From Micromonospora_I sp040659735 (GTDB lineage: Bacteria > Actinomycetota > Actinomycetes > Mycobacteriales > Micromonosporaceae): DNA of 64,000 nucleotides. Below the pieces are notes generated by a model, which made no database searches, was not told the origin of the DNA, and worked only from the letters and a program-made list of their open reading frames with translations. Below, piece by piece: positions 1 to 7,850 of this stretch (its first letter is position 1; the number at the start of each line of letters is the position of its first letter). The translations under genes were made by a program, and so were the position numbers. The stretch is taken from positions 1-64,000 of the forward strand of contig NZ_JBFANZ010000020.1 in NCBI RefSeq assembly GCF_040659735.1. The letters are read 5' to 3'.

Positions 1-87
1 TTGCCGCTCGCCGGCAACCCGGTCTTCGATGAGCGCCTCCTCGCCGCGCTCGTCCTCAGCCCCGCTGTGAGCGGGTCGTCGACGTGA
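1..87 (+). CDS. C-terminal end of a truncated unidentified protein
   Basis: The first 28 codons read without interruption from the left edge to a TGA at 85-87, with actinobacterial codon use. The visible residues include PVFDERLLAAL and end in SGSST. Nothing here identifies a family, and the rest of the gene lies outside the window. Confidence 0.5.
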   Translation: MPLAGNPVFDERLLAALVLSPAVSGSST

Positions 88-623
88 CTGCGCTGGGGAA
101 CCGGGCGATTACCCGGGGGCGGCGGGTATGGCTCCTGCGGTGCGGAGGGCCGACCGTAGCTCGTGCCCCCGCGCGGCAGGTAACCCTCGATCGGGCCGAC
201 CTGAGCGTCGCGGGGACCCGGAGTCGCCGGCCCCGGTCGGGGCTGTGCGCCGCCGGCCGGGCCCGGGGGAGCCGGCCAGCCCGTCGCGGGTCCGGCCGGT
301 GGGAAGGGGGCTGCACCTGCCCGGGGCAGCCCCGACACCTCGTCGTCGGGCTCAGCGCGGCGGTGGCCGCCGCGGGAAGCCGGTCGTGCCGGCGTGGCCT
401 CGGCGCGTGGATCGTGGGCGGGAAGGTCACGCCGCGACCGCGGCGGCCATCCGCCCGAGTCGGAGCCGTGCCCGTACACCATGTCGCACAGGGTAATGGA
501 GGCTGGTCAGCAGGCCCGCTAGGCGCGAATCGCGTCAGTCGAAAGAGTGGACATTTCGCGACCGTTCCTCGCGTTGAGCCGGAGTGGGCCCGGCCCGGCA
601 CGGTGGGGGAACGGTAGGCGAGA
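88..623. other. 536-base stretch without a supportable gene
   Basis: Several overlapping open frames exist on both strands, but they are arginine- and proline-rich, overlap one another and resemble no protein I know. They look like by-products of the high GC content. I looked for RNase P RNA, tmRNA and cobalamin or TPP riboswitch cores and found none of their invariant blocks. The downstream methyltransferase promoter presumably lies at the right end. Confidence 0.5.
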
Positions 624-1238
624 ATGCGAGGCGTGACCGGCGACCACTACTTCAGCGCGCAGCCCAGCACCGCGATCCAGCGGCGTGACGTCGAGTTCAC
701 CGTGGCCGGGCGGGACTACGAGCTGACCGCGGCCGGCGGTGTCTTCTCCGCCAGCCGTCTCGATCCCGGCACGGCCGTCCTGCTGCGCAAGGCGGATCTG
801 CCCCCCGCCGGGGCCGCCGGCCCCTTCCTCGACCTCGGCTGCGGCTACGGGCCGATCGCCTGCGTGCTCGCCGCCGTCGCACCGCGGGCCACCGTGTACG
901 CGGTGGACGTCAACGCCCGGGCCCGTGAACTCGCGGCAGAGAACGCGGCGCGGGTCGGCGCCGGGGACCGGGTGCGGGTGGTGGCGCCCGACGAGGTCCC
1001 GGATGAGGTGTCCTTCGCGCAGCTCTGGTCCAACCCGCCGATCCGGATCGGCAAGGACGAACTGCACGTCATGCTCCAGCGGTGGCTGCCGCGGCTGGCC
1101 CCCGACGGAGTGGCCTGGCTGGTCGTCGCCAAGCACCTGGGCGGTGACTCGCTGCAGCGGTGGCTCGGCGACGAGGGATGGCGGGTCGAGCGGCACGCCA
1201 GTCAGAAGGGTTACCGGGTGTTTCGGGTGACGCGGTGA
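624..1238 (+). CDS. RsmC-like class I SAM-dependent methyltransferase
   Basis: This 204-residue protein has the SAM-binding motif I DLGCGYG at residues 70-76 and the N6/N2-type catalytic motif SNPPI at about 136-140. That pair marks the small-domain methyltransferase family of RsmC/RsmD-like rRNA guanine-N2 methyltransferases. The length matches single-domain actinobacterial members, which lack the N-terminal half of E. coli RsmC. Transfer of a methyl group from SAM to a guanine in 16S rRNA is the likely reaction, but the target nucleotide cannot be read from the sequence. I use ATG 624. GTG 633, which gives MTGDHYF, is a plausible alternative because neither start has a strong Shine-Dalgarno. 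Confidence 0.85.
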   Translation: MRGVTGDHYFSAQPSTAIQRRDVEFTVAGRDYELTAAGGVFSASRLDPGTAVLLRKADLPPAGAAGPFLDLGCGYGPIACVLAAVAPRATVYAVDVNARARELAAENAARVGAGDRVRVVAPDEVPDEVSFAQLWSNPPIRIGKDELHVMLQRWLPRLAPDGVAWLVVAKHLGGDSLQRWLGDEGWRVERHASQKGYRVFRVTR

Positions 1239-1279
1239 ACTGAGGAAAAACCCGCTGTCCACGGCTCGCGCCGGTCAGG

Positions 1280-1285
1280 CAGGAT
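1280..1285 (+). promoter_or_regulatory. Candidate -10 hexamer CAGGAT, leaderless ABC-F transcript
   Basis: CAGGAT ends 6 nt before GTG 1292 and there is no Shine-Dalgarno. Transcription would begin at or next to the start codon. It is one base from the TAGGNT form seen before other genes here. Confidence 0.35.
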
Positions 1286-1291
1286 GCGCCC

Positions 1292-2971
1292 GTGGGCTAT
1301 GTAGACGTGGCAGGGGTGGGACACATCCTCCCGGACGGCCGGGAACTCTTCGCCGAGGTGTCCTTCCGCGTCGGCGAGGGGCGCAAGGTGGCGCTGGTCG
1401 GCCCCAACGGCGCCGGGAAGACGACGCTGCTGCGGATGGTCGCGGGTGACCTGCCGGTGCGCGCCGGTGCGATCGCGCGGGCGGGTGGGCTGGGTGTGAT
1501 GCGCCAGTTCATCGGGATGATCGGCGACGACCGTACCCTCAACGATCTCGCGCTTTCGATTTCCCCGCCCCCGCTGCGCGCGGCGGGGGAGCGGGTCGCC
1601 GCGGCGGAGGCGGCGCTGCACGCCGCCGAGATCCGCGGCAAGTTCAGCACCGCGGCCGGCAAGGCGCAGCTGGCGTACGCGGACGCGCTCGCCGCGTGGG
1701 GCGAGACCGGCGGCTACGAGGCGGAGGTCGTCTTCGACACGGTCTCCACCATCGTGCTCGAGCAGCCGTGGGAGGCGACGCGGGAGCGACCGGTCCGGAC
1801 GCTCTCCGGCGGCCAGCAGAAACGCTTCGCCCTGGAGATGCTGCTGCGCGGCACCGACGAGGTGCTGCTCCTCGACGAGCCGGACAACTTCCTCGACGTG
1901 CCCGGCAAGCGCTGGCTGGAGGGGCGGCTGCGCGAGTCCGCCAAGTCGGTCCTCTACGTGTCGCATGACCGGGAGCTGCTCGCCCAGACCGCCGACCGGG
2001 TCGTCGCCGTCGAAGGGGGGAGCGCCTGGGTGCATCCCGGCAGCTTCACGACCTGGCACGAGGCCCGGGTCGCCCGGCACGACCGGCTGGAGGAACAGCG
2101 GCGCCGCTGGGACGAGGAGCACCAGAAGCTGCGCGAGCTGATGCTGATGTACAAGCAGAAGGCGGCGTACAACGACGGGCTGGCCTCCCGCTATCAGGCC
2201 GCGCAGACCCGGCTGCGCAAGTTCGAGGAGGTCGGGCCGCCGCCGTCGCCGCCGAAGGACCAGGCGCTGCGCATGCGGCTGACCGGCGGCCGCACCGGCA
2301 AGCGGGCGGTGATGTGCGAGCAGGTCGAACTGCACGGGTTGACCTATCCGTTCGACCTGGAGATCTGGTACGGCGACCGGGTGGCGGTGCTCGGTGCCAA
2401 CGGGACGGGGAAGTCGCACTTCCTCCGGCTGCTGGCGCGCGGTGGCACCGATCCCGACGTGTCGAACACCCCTGTCGCCGGAGGCGCCTCCCTCACGCCG
2501 GTCGCACACGAGGGGGTCGTCCGGCTCGGCGCGCGGGTCCGTCCCGGCCACTTCTCGCAGACCCACGACCGCCCGGAGCTGCTCGACAAGACCCTTGTGG
2601 AGGTGCTGTGGCGCGGTGACGATCACCGGGCCGGGATGGACCGGCACGCCAGCATGGGTGTGTTGAGCAGGTACGAGCTCGCAGCCCAGGGCGACCAGCG
2701 TTTCGGGACGCTCTCCGGCGGCCAGCAGGCCCGCTTCCTGGTCCTGCTGCTGGAGCTCTCCGGGGCGACCCTGCTCCTGCTCGACGAGCCCACCGACAAC
2801 CTCGACCTGGCCTCCGCCGAAGCGCTCGAAGAGGGGCTGCGGGCATTCGAGGGAACCGTTGTCGCTGTGACCCATGACCGGTGGTTCTCCCGATCCTTCG
2901 ACCGCTTCGTGCTCTTCCGGGGTGACGGTGAGGTGGTCGAGGTCCCGGAACCGGTCTGGGACGTCGGGTGA
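1292..2971 (+). CDS. ABC-F family ATPase
   Basis: The 559-residue protein carries two ABC ATPase domains in one chain and no membrane segments, the ABC-F layout. The first domain has Walker A GPNGAGKTT at about 37-45, signature LSGGQQKR near 171 and Walker B LLLDEPDNFLD. The second has GANGTGKS near 368, LSGGQQAR near 473 and LLLDEPTDNLD. The charged, glutamine-rich segment between them, about 240-310, is the P-site tRNA interaction motif that enters the ribosome in this family. Proteins of this class act on stalled or antibiotic-blocked ribosomes. Whether this one gives drug resistance or is a housekeeping translation factor cannot be told. GTG 1292 is used because homology starts at once. 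Confidence 0.9.
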   Translation: MGYVDVAGVGHILPDGRELFAEVSFRVGEGRKVALVGPNGAGKTTLLRMVAGDLPVRAGAIARAGGLGVMRQFIGMIGDDRTLNDLALSISPPPLRAAGERVAAAEAALHAAEIRGKFSTAAGKAQLAYADALAAWGETGGYEAEVVFDTVSTIVLEQPWEATRERPVRTLSGGQQKRFALEMLLRGTDEVLLLDEPDNFLDVPGKRWLEGRLRESAKSVLYVSHDRELLAQTADRVVAVEGGSAWVHPGSFTTWHEARVARHDRLEEQRRRWDEEHQKLRELMLMYKQKAAYNDGLASRYQAAQTRLRKFEEVGPPPSPPKDQALRMRLTGGRTGKRAVMCEQVELHGLTYPFDLEIWYGDRVAVLGANGTGKSHFLRLLARGGTDPDVSNTPVAGGASLTPVAHEGVVRLGARVRPGHFSQTHDRPELLDKTLVEVLWRGDDHRAGMDRHASMGVLSRYELAAQGDQRFGTLSGGQQARFLVLLLELSGATLLLLDEPTDNLDLASAEALEEGLRAFEGTVVAVTHDRWFSRSFDRFVLFRGDGEVVEVPEPVWDVG

Positions 2972-2998
2972 ACGGCGGCAGCGCGGCGCGCGGTTGCA

Positions 2999-3004
2999 TA
3001 GGGT
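2999..3004 (+). promoter_or_regulatory. Candidate -10 hexamer TAGGGT, leaderless transcript
   Basis: TAGGGT lies 7 nt upstream of GTG 3012, the spacing expected if transcription starts on the start codon. The AGGG within it could instead serve as a weak Shine-Dalgarno, so the reading is ambiguous. Confidence 0.4.
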
Positions 3005-3011
3005 TCCTCGT

Positions 3012-3965
3012 GTGACTGACATGACCTATCGCCGGATGGGCGACTCCGGCCTCGTGGTGTCCGTCGTCGGCGTCGGCTGCAACAACTTCGGCCGCCGGCT
3101 CGATCTCGACGGCACCCGCGCCGTGGTCGACGCCGCGCTGGAGGTGGGAATCAACTTCTTCGACACCGCCGATATCTACGGCGAGCCGCACGGCGCGTCG
3201 GAGGAGCAGCTCGGCGCCGCCCTCAAGGGGCGACGGGACGATGTGGTGGTGGCGACCAAGTTCGGCATGGCGATGGAGGGACTGAACGGGCGCGACTTCG
3301 GCGCTCGCGGCGCGCGGCGGTATGTCGGCCGGGCCGTCGAGGCGTCGCTGCGCCGGCTCGACACCGACTACATCGACCTCTATCAGATGCACGAACCCGA
3401 CCCCGGCACGCCGATCGAGGAGACCCTGGCCGCCCTGGACGATCTGGTGCACGCCGGAAAGGTGCGCTATCTCGGCTGCTCCAACTTCGCCGGCTGGCAG
3501 ATCGCCGACGCCGACTGGACCGCCCGCTCCGGCGGCCTGACCCGGTTCGTGAGCGCCCAGAACCACTACAACCTGATCAACCGGGCGGTGGAGGGCGAGG
3601 TGCTGCCCGCCTGCGAGCGCTTCGGGCTCGGCATGCTGCCGTTCTTCCCGCTCGCCAACGGGCTGCTCACCGGGAAGTACAAGCGCGGTGGCCAGCCGCC
3701 GGAGGGGAGCCGGCTGGCGGCCGGCGGCCGGTACGCGGAGCGGCTCGCGGCGGCGCCGTGGGACACCATCGAGGCGATCGGGGCGTTCGCCGCCGAGCGC
3801 GGACGGTCCATTCTGGACGTGGCGATCGGCGGGCTGGCCGCGAAGCCGGCCGTCACGTCCGTCATCGCCGGCGCGACCAGGCCGGACCAGGTGCGGGCGA
3901 ATGCCGCGGCCGGCGCGTGGCAGCCCTCGGCCGACGACATGGCGGCGCTCAACGCCATCGGATGA
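3012..3965 (+). CDS. Aldo/keto reductase
   Basis: The 317-residue protein is a TIM-barrel NADPH-dependent aldo/keto reductase of the YghZ/Kv-beta-like branch. The catalytic tetrad is visible: Asp and Tyr in DTADIYGEPHG, Lys in VVATKFG and His in YQMHEPD. The LGCSNF segment and the C-terminal SVIAGATRPDQV cofactor-binding segment are also present. The physiological carbonyl substrate is unknown. I start at GTG 3012. ATG 3021, which gives MTYRRMGDSG, is an in-frame alternative three codons on. The gene is 40 bp downstream of the ABC-F gene but appears to have its own promoter. Confidence 0.9.
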   Translation: MTDMTYRRMGDSGLVVSVVGVGCNNFGRRLDLDGTRAVVDAALEVGINFFDTADIYGEPHGASEEQLGAALKGRRDDVVVATKFGMAMEGLNGRDFGARGARRYVGRAVEASLRRLDTDYIDLYQMHEPDPGTPIEETLAALDDLVHAGKVRYLGCSNFAGWQIADADWTARSGGLTRFVSAQNHYNLINRAVEGEVLPACERFGLGMLPFFPLANGLLTGKYKRGGQPPEGSRLAAGGRYAERLAAAPWDTIEAIGAFAAERGRSILDVAIGGLAAKPAVTSVIAGATRPDQVRANAAAGAWQPSADDMAALNAIG

Positions 3966-4327
3966 GCGCATGCCCGACCGGGCCGGAGATCCCAGCTGTC
4001 GACTCGTACCGCTACGAGTCCGCGGCAAGCTGGCCAGCGCAACCGGCCGGACGCTGAAGCCGACGTCCGCCATGCGCCACAAGCAGATCACCGGGACGGT
4101 GATCGGGGTGAAGACCGGCCACACGGACGGGCGCACGACGAGCGCAGCCGTGACCGTCCGGTAGCAACTCTTCGAGAAGGCTGTGCCGGGGCGCCGGCCG
4201 CCCCGCTCAGCAGCGGAGTCGTCTTGCAGGATTCGGTGTTGCGTGCGGCTGACACAACCGGGGCTGGAAAGTGAGAGCCGGCCCTTTACGGGACCGTGAC
4301 GGTCGCCGTAGTGTGACAGGCAAGTAA
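3966..4327. other. Intergenic region upstream of the thiamine operon
   Basis: No intact gene is supported in these 362 bases. The left part contains a short open frame with a penicillin-binding-protein-like KTG motif, listed separately as a possible remnant. The right part should hold the promoter of the thiamine operon. A TAGTGT hexamer at 4309-4314 is a weak -10 candidate, about 14 bases before the riboswitch. Confidence 0.4.
3970..4164 (+). pseudogene. Possible D-alanyl-D-alanine carboxypeptidase remnant
   Basis: A 64-codon open frame ends in VIGVKTGHTDGR. This closely matches the active-site KTG box of DacA-type carboxypeptidases, which reads VDGIKTGHTD in E. coli as I recall it. The SxxK and SxN motifs are absent, the flanking residues do not resemble the family, there is no ribosome-binding site and third-position GC is lower than in neighbouring genes. 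It may be a decayed fragment or a coincidence. Confidence 0.2.
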
Positions 4328-4416
4328 CCCACGGGAGCCCGGTGGACCGGGCTGAGAGGGGGGCTGCAGCCCCCGACCGTCGAACCTGATCCGGGTAATG
4401 CCGGCGCAGGGAGGAG
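4327..4416 (+). promoter_or_regulatory. TPP riboswitch (THI element)
   Basis: The conserved aptamer blocks are all present: ACGGGAGCCC, GGGCTGAGAGG, a variable GC hairpin GGGGGCTGCAGCCCCC, then GAACCTGATCCGGGTAATGCC and GCGCAGGGAG. Thiamine pyrophosphate binding should lower expression of the seven-gene operon. The 3' strand of P1 (CAGGGAG) runs into the GGAGGAG Shine-Dalgarno, and GTG 4423 follows at once. No intrinsic terminator intervenes, so control by hiding the ribosome-binding site is likely. Confidence 0.95.
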
Positions 4417-4422
4417 TTTGCC

Positions 4423-5130
4423 GTGCCGTCCCTGGGACGTCTGCATCTCATCACCGACACCCGACCCGGGCGTGACCCGCTCGCCGTGCTCCGCGCCGCT
4501 CTCGCCGGCGCCCACGCGGCGTCCGCTGTGGAGCAACTGGTCGTGCAGGTCCGGGTCGAGGACCCGGCCACCGATCGGGAGACCTACGAGCTGGCCACGC
4601 GCGTCGTGGACCTCTGCGCGGAGGCCGGGGCGAGCTGTCTGATCAACGACCGGCTGCACATCGCGCTCGCGGTCGGCGCCGCCGGCGGCCACGTCGGCGC
4701 GCTCGACCTGCCGGTCGACGCGGCCCGGCGGGTGCTCGGCCCGACCGCGCTGCTCGGGGCGACGGCCCGTGCCGCCGGGGCGGCACGGGCGGCCGTCGCG
4801 GCGGGCGCCGACTACCTCGGTGTGGGGCCCTGCTACCCGACATCCACCAAGGACGGGCTGCCCGCGCCGATCGGCCCACGTGGGGTGCGCGAGGTGACCG
4901 GCGCGGTCGACGTACCGGTCATCGCCATCGGGGGAGTCACCATCGACCGGGTGCCGGACCTGATCGCCGCCGGCGCGCACGGGGTGGCGGTGGTGGGGGC
5001 GGTCGCCGCCGCCACCGATCCGGCCCGCGCGACGGCGGACCTGCTCACCGCGCTGCTGGCAGCGGACCCACCACGTGCGGCCAGAGACGATGAGAAGGGG
5101 CCCCGCCGTACGGACGGGGCCGGGGCGTGA
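4423..5130 (+). CDS. thiE: Thiamine phosphate synthase, divergent
   Basis: This 235-residue TIM barrel of the ThiE family would join HMP-pyrophosphate and thiazole phosphate to thiamine phosphate. It keeps INDR at 74-77, DLPVDAARRVLG and GVGPCYPTSTK. Three usual active-site positions differ. The Q-x-R-x-K motif reads QVRVED (Lys replaced by Glu46), HLGQ reads HVGA, and the phosphate-binding GxSxH segment reads GATAR. A second ThiE-fold protein lies downstream in the operon with a different set of motifs, so the division of labour is uncertain. GTG 4423 sits 8 nt after GGAGGAG, and translation is set directly by the riboswitch. Confidence 0.85.
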   Translation: MPSLGRLHLITDTRPGRDPLAVLRAALAGAHAASAVEQLVVQVRVEDPATDRETYELATRVVDLCAEAGASCLINDRLHIALAVGAAGGHVGALDLPVDAARRVLGPTALLGATARAAGAARAAVAAGADYLGVGPCYPTSTKDGLPAPIGPRGVREVTGAVDVPVIAIGGVTIDRVPDLIAAGAHGVAVVGAVAAATDPARATADLLTALLAADPPRAARDDEKGPRRTDGAGA

Positions 5131-6239
5131 GCGGCACGGCGGACGTGGCGGTGATCGGGGCCGGCCCGGTCGGGCTGGCCATCGCGTGGCGTTGCGCCGA
5201 ACGTGGCATGCGGGTCGTGGTGCGCGACCCGGCGCCCGGTTCGGGGGCATCCGCGGTCGCGGCCGGCATGCTCGCCCCGGTCGCGGAGGCCTACTTCGGC
5301 GAAGAGCCGCTCACCCGGTTACTCGTCGGGTCTGCGGCCCGCTGGCCCCGCTTCGCCGCCGACCTGCACGCGGCGAGCGGGATGGACCTCGGCTATCGGG
5401 CCGAGGGCACGCTCGTGGTCGCGCTGACCGGGGACGACCTCGCCGAGGCGGAGCGGCTCTGGACGTACCAGACGGGGCTCGGCCTGCCGATCACCCCGCT
5501 GCGCCCGGCGGCGCTGCGCGAGCGTGAGCCGCTGCTCGCGCCGCGGCTGCGCGGCGGCGCGTACGCGCCCGGCGATCACCAGGTCGACCCGCGTCGGCTG
5601 GTCCCGGCGCTACGGGCCGCGCTCGACGGGGCCGGCGTGCCGGTGCGCCCGGAGGCGGTCGGCGCACTGTCCACAGTTGACGCGCGGGTCGTCGTCGTGG
5701 CGGCCGGCTGCGGCACGGCGCCGCTGACCGGCCTACCGATCCGACCGGTGAAGGGGCAGATCCTGCGGCTGCGCGCGCCGGGCGGCGCCCCGCCCGGCTT
5801 CCTCCACGTGATCCGGGGGTACGCCGACGGCCGGCACGTCTACCTCGTGCCGCGTGCGGACGGGGAAGTGGTCGTGGGCGCCACCGTCGAGGAGCGTGGC
5901 GACTGCGCGGTGACGGCCTCGGCGGTGCTGGAGCTGCTGCGCGCGGCCGCCGCCCTGCTGCCGGAGATCGCCGAGTACGAGCTGGTGGAGGCGCGGGCCG
6001 GGCTGCGCCCGGGCACCCCCGACAACGCGCCCGTTCTCGGCGCGCTGCCCGACCGGCCCGGCGTGATCGTGGCGGCCGGCCACTACCGGCACGGGATCGT
6101 CCTGACGCCGGTGACCGCCGAGCTGATCGCCGATCTCGTGTCGACCGGCGTGCCCGATCCGGCGCTCGCGCCGTTCGGGCCGGGCCGGTTCCTGTCGTCC
6201 CGTTTCCTGCGAGGAGAGGCGGATTCCGGGTGGAACTGA
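5127..6239 (+). CDS. thiO: Glycine oxidase ThiO
   Basis: The 370-residue FAD-dependent oxidase makes the iminoacetate (dehydroglycine) used by ThiG for the thiazole ring. The dinucleotide-binding motif VIGAGPVGLAIAWR is at the N-terminus, the conserved AAGMLAP segment follows the ADP-binding region, and the C-terminal GHYRHGIVLTP is typical of ThiO/DadA-like oxidases. The start GTG overlaps the thiE stop as GTGA, showing translational coupling. No membrane anchor is visible, so it should be cytoplasmic. Confidence 0.93.
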   Translation: MSGTADVAVIGAGPVGLAIAWRCAERGMRVVVRDPAPGSGASAVAAGMLAPVAEAYFGEEPLTRLLVGSAARWPRFAADLHAASGMDLGYRAEGTLVVALTGDDLAEAERLWTYQTGLGLPITPLRPAALREREPLLAPRLRGGAYAPGDHQVDPRRLVPALRAALDGAGVPVRPEAVGALSTVDARVVVVAAGCGTAPLTGLPIRPVKGQILRLRAPGGAPPGFLHVIRGYADGRHVYLVPRADGEVVVGATVEERGDCAVTASAVLELLRAAAALLPEIAEYELVEARAGLRPGTPDNAPVLGALPDRPGVIVAAGHYRHGIVLTPVTAELIADLVSTGVPDPALAPFGPGRFLSSRFLRGEADSGWN

Positions 6240-6430
6240 CGGTCAACGGAATCGGGCGGGCGGTGCCCACCGGCGCCACGGTGGCCGACGTGGTCGCCGA
6301 GATCACCACCGAGAGCCGGGGCGTGGCGGTCGCGGTCAACGGCGAGGTCGTGCCGCGGGGCGGGTGGCCGGCCGCCGTGTTGCGCGACGGCGACCAGGTC
6401 GAGGTGCTCACCGCCGCGCAGGGCGGGTGA
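6230..6430 (+). CDS. thiS: Sulfur carrier protein ThiS
   Basis: This 66-residue ubiquitin-fold protein starts with an MELTVNG beta strand and ends in the obligatory Gly-Gly (AAQGG). That tail is adenylated and converted to a thiocarboxylate that gives sulfur to ThiG. The GTG start lies inside the last codons of thiO, and the stop overlaps the proposed thiG start. The activating enzyme ThiF/MoeB is not encoded in this window, so it must come from elsewhere. Confidence 0.93.
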   Translation: MELTVNGIGRAVPTGATVADVVAEITTESRGVAVAVNGEVVPRGGWPAAVLRDGDQVEVLTAAQGG

Positions 6431-7206
6431 CCGGCATGGCGTTCGTCGTGGCCGGGGAGACGTTCGGCTCCCGCCTGATCCTCGGCACCGGTGGCGTGGC
6501 CAACCTGCGTGTGCTGGAGGCGGCGATCCGCGCCTCGCGGACGGAGCTGGTGACCGTGGCGCTGCGCCGGGTCGACGCCGCCGCGACCATGAACGGCGGC
6601 CTGCTCGAGCTGCTCGAGCGGTGCGGGGTGCGGCTGCTGCCCAACACCGCCGGCTGCTACACAGCGACGGAGGCGGTGAAGGTCGCGCACCTGGCACGCG
6701 AGGCCTTCGGGACCACCTGGGTCAAGCTCGAGGTGATCGGCGACGAGCGCACCCTCCTGCCCGACGGGGTGGAGTTGCTGACCGCCGCCGGGCAACTGGT
6801 GGCCGACGGGTTCACCGTGCTGCCGTACACATCGGACGATCCGGTGCTCGCCCGCCGGCTCGCCGACGCCGGCTGCGCGGCGGTGATGCCGGCGGGCGCC
6901 CCGATCGGATCGGGGCTCGGCATCAGCAATCCGCACCACATCCGGCTGATCCGGCAGACCGTCGACGTGCCGGTGATCCTCGACGCCGGCATCGGAACCG
7001 CCTCCGACGCCGCCCTCGCCATGGAGTTGGGCTGCGACGCGGTGCTGCTCGCCAGCGCGGTGACCCGGGCCGCGGATCCGCCGCGGATGGCCGCGGCGAT
7101 GCGGCACGCCGTCGAGGCGGGGTGGCTGGCCGCGCACGCCGGACGGATCGCCAAACGCTTCCACGCGCTGGCCTCCACCCCGGACGACGGGCGGCCGGAG
7201 CTGTGA
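6427..7206 (+). CDS. thiG: Thiazole synthase ThiG
   Basis: The 259-residue TIM barrel condenses 1-deoxy-xylulose 5-phosphate, dehydroglycine and ThiS thiocarboxylate into the thiazole. The Schiff-base lysine lies in WVKLEVIGD and is followed by the family signature TLLPD. The phosphate-binding GIGTASDAALAMELGCDAVL is near the C-terminus. I choose GTG 6427 because it overlaps the thiS stop as GTGA, like other junctions in this operon. ATG 6436, three codons in, is the alternative. Longer in-frame starts inside thiS are not credible. Confidence 0.93.
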   Translation: MTGMAFVVAGETFGSRLILGTGGVANLRVLEAAIRASRTELVTVALRRVDAAATMNGGLLELLERCGVRLLPNTAGCYTATEAVKVAHLAREAFGTTWVKLEVIGDERTLLPDGVELLTAAGQLVADGFTVLPYTSDDPVLARRLADAGCAAVMPAGAPIGSGLGISNPHHIRLIRQTVDVPVILDAGIGTASDAALAMELGCDAVLLASAVTRAADPPRMAAAMRHAVEAGWLAAHAGRIAKRFHALASTPDDGRPEL

Positions 7207-7850
7207 CGACTCCGGTCGGGATCGTCGTCGTCACCGACCGTCGGCTCGCCCGGCGACCGCTCGTCGAGGTGGTGGCGGCGGCCGTCGACGGGGGCGCGCG
7301 CTGGGTCGTGCTCCGGGAGAAGGATCTCCCGCGCGACGAGCGCGCCGCGCTCGCCGACGGCCTGCGGGCGCTGCTCGCGCCCGTCGCCGGAACGCTCATC
7401 GTCGCCGGGCCGGATCCGCTGGGCGGCGATGCCGTGCACCTGGCGGCCGCAGGCCCGTACCCGCCGCCCGCCCTGCCGCTGGTCGGCCGCTCCTGTCATG
7501 ACGCGACCGAGCTGCGCCGGCTGTCTACCGAGAGCTACGTGACGGTGTCGCCGGTCTTCCCGACGCCGTCCAAGCCCGGATACGGCCCGATCCTCGGCCC
7601 GCAGGGGTTGGCCCGCCTCGTCCGGTGCAGTCCCGTGCCGGTGCTCGCGCTCGGTGGCGTCGCCTCCGCCGAACAGGCTGTCGCGTGCGTCGCGGCGGGG
7701 GCCGCCGGCGTGGCGGTCATGGGTGCCGTGATGCGATCCCGCGATCCGGCTGAACTTGTCCGGGGACTCTCCCGTTTCACAGGGTGTGTCGCGCCCCCCA
7801 CGCTTCGTGCTACCGCTGGGGGGAGCCAACCCAGGGAGGTTCACCCATGA
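7203..7850 (+). CDS. ThiE/TenI-family protein (second thiamine phosphate synthase or thiazole tautomerase)
   Basis: This 215-residue ThiE-fold protein is encoded directly after thiG, with a GTGA overlap. It keeps REK at 38-40 and the phosphate-binding GRSCH at 95-99, plus SPVFPTPSKPGYGP. It lacks the ND motif expected near residue 68, where VAGPD is found. In Bacillus subtilis tenI lies next to thiO-thiS-thiG and encodes thiazole tautomerase. The position here and the presence of another thiE favour a TenI-like or shared role. However, the TenI catalytic His position appears to be Pro (VSPVF), so neither assignment is secure. The C-terminal 30 residues are unstructured-looking. Confidence 0.7.
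   Translation: MTTPVGIVVVTDRRLARRPLVEVVAAAVDGGARWVVLREKDLPRDERAALADGLRALLAPVAGTLIVAGPDPLGGDAVHLAAAGPYPPPALPLVGRSCHDATELRRLSTESYVTVSPVFPTPSKPGYGPILGPQGLARLVRCSPVPVLALGGVASAEQAVACVAAGAAGVAVMGAVMRSRDPAELVRGLSRFTGCVAPPTLRATAGGSQPREVHP

Noticed and set aside
84..617. Open frames of 120-180 codons on both strands upstream of the RsmC-like gene
   Set aside because: They overlap each other, are Arg/Pro/Gly-rich, lack ribosome-binding sites and resemble no family. This is expected noise at such GC content.
88..623. RNase P RNA, tmRNA or cobalamin riboswitch
   Set aside because: The invariant blocks (GAGGAAAGTCC, the tmRNA GGGGCTGA...CGAC end, the B12 box) are absent on both strands.
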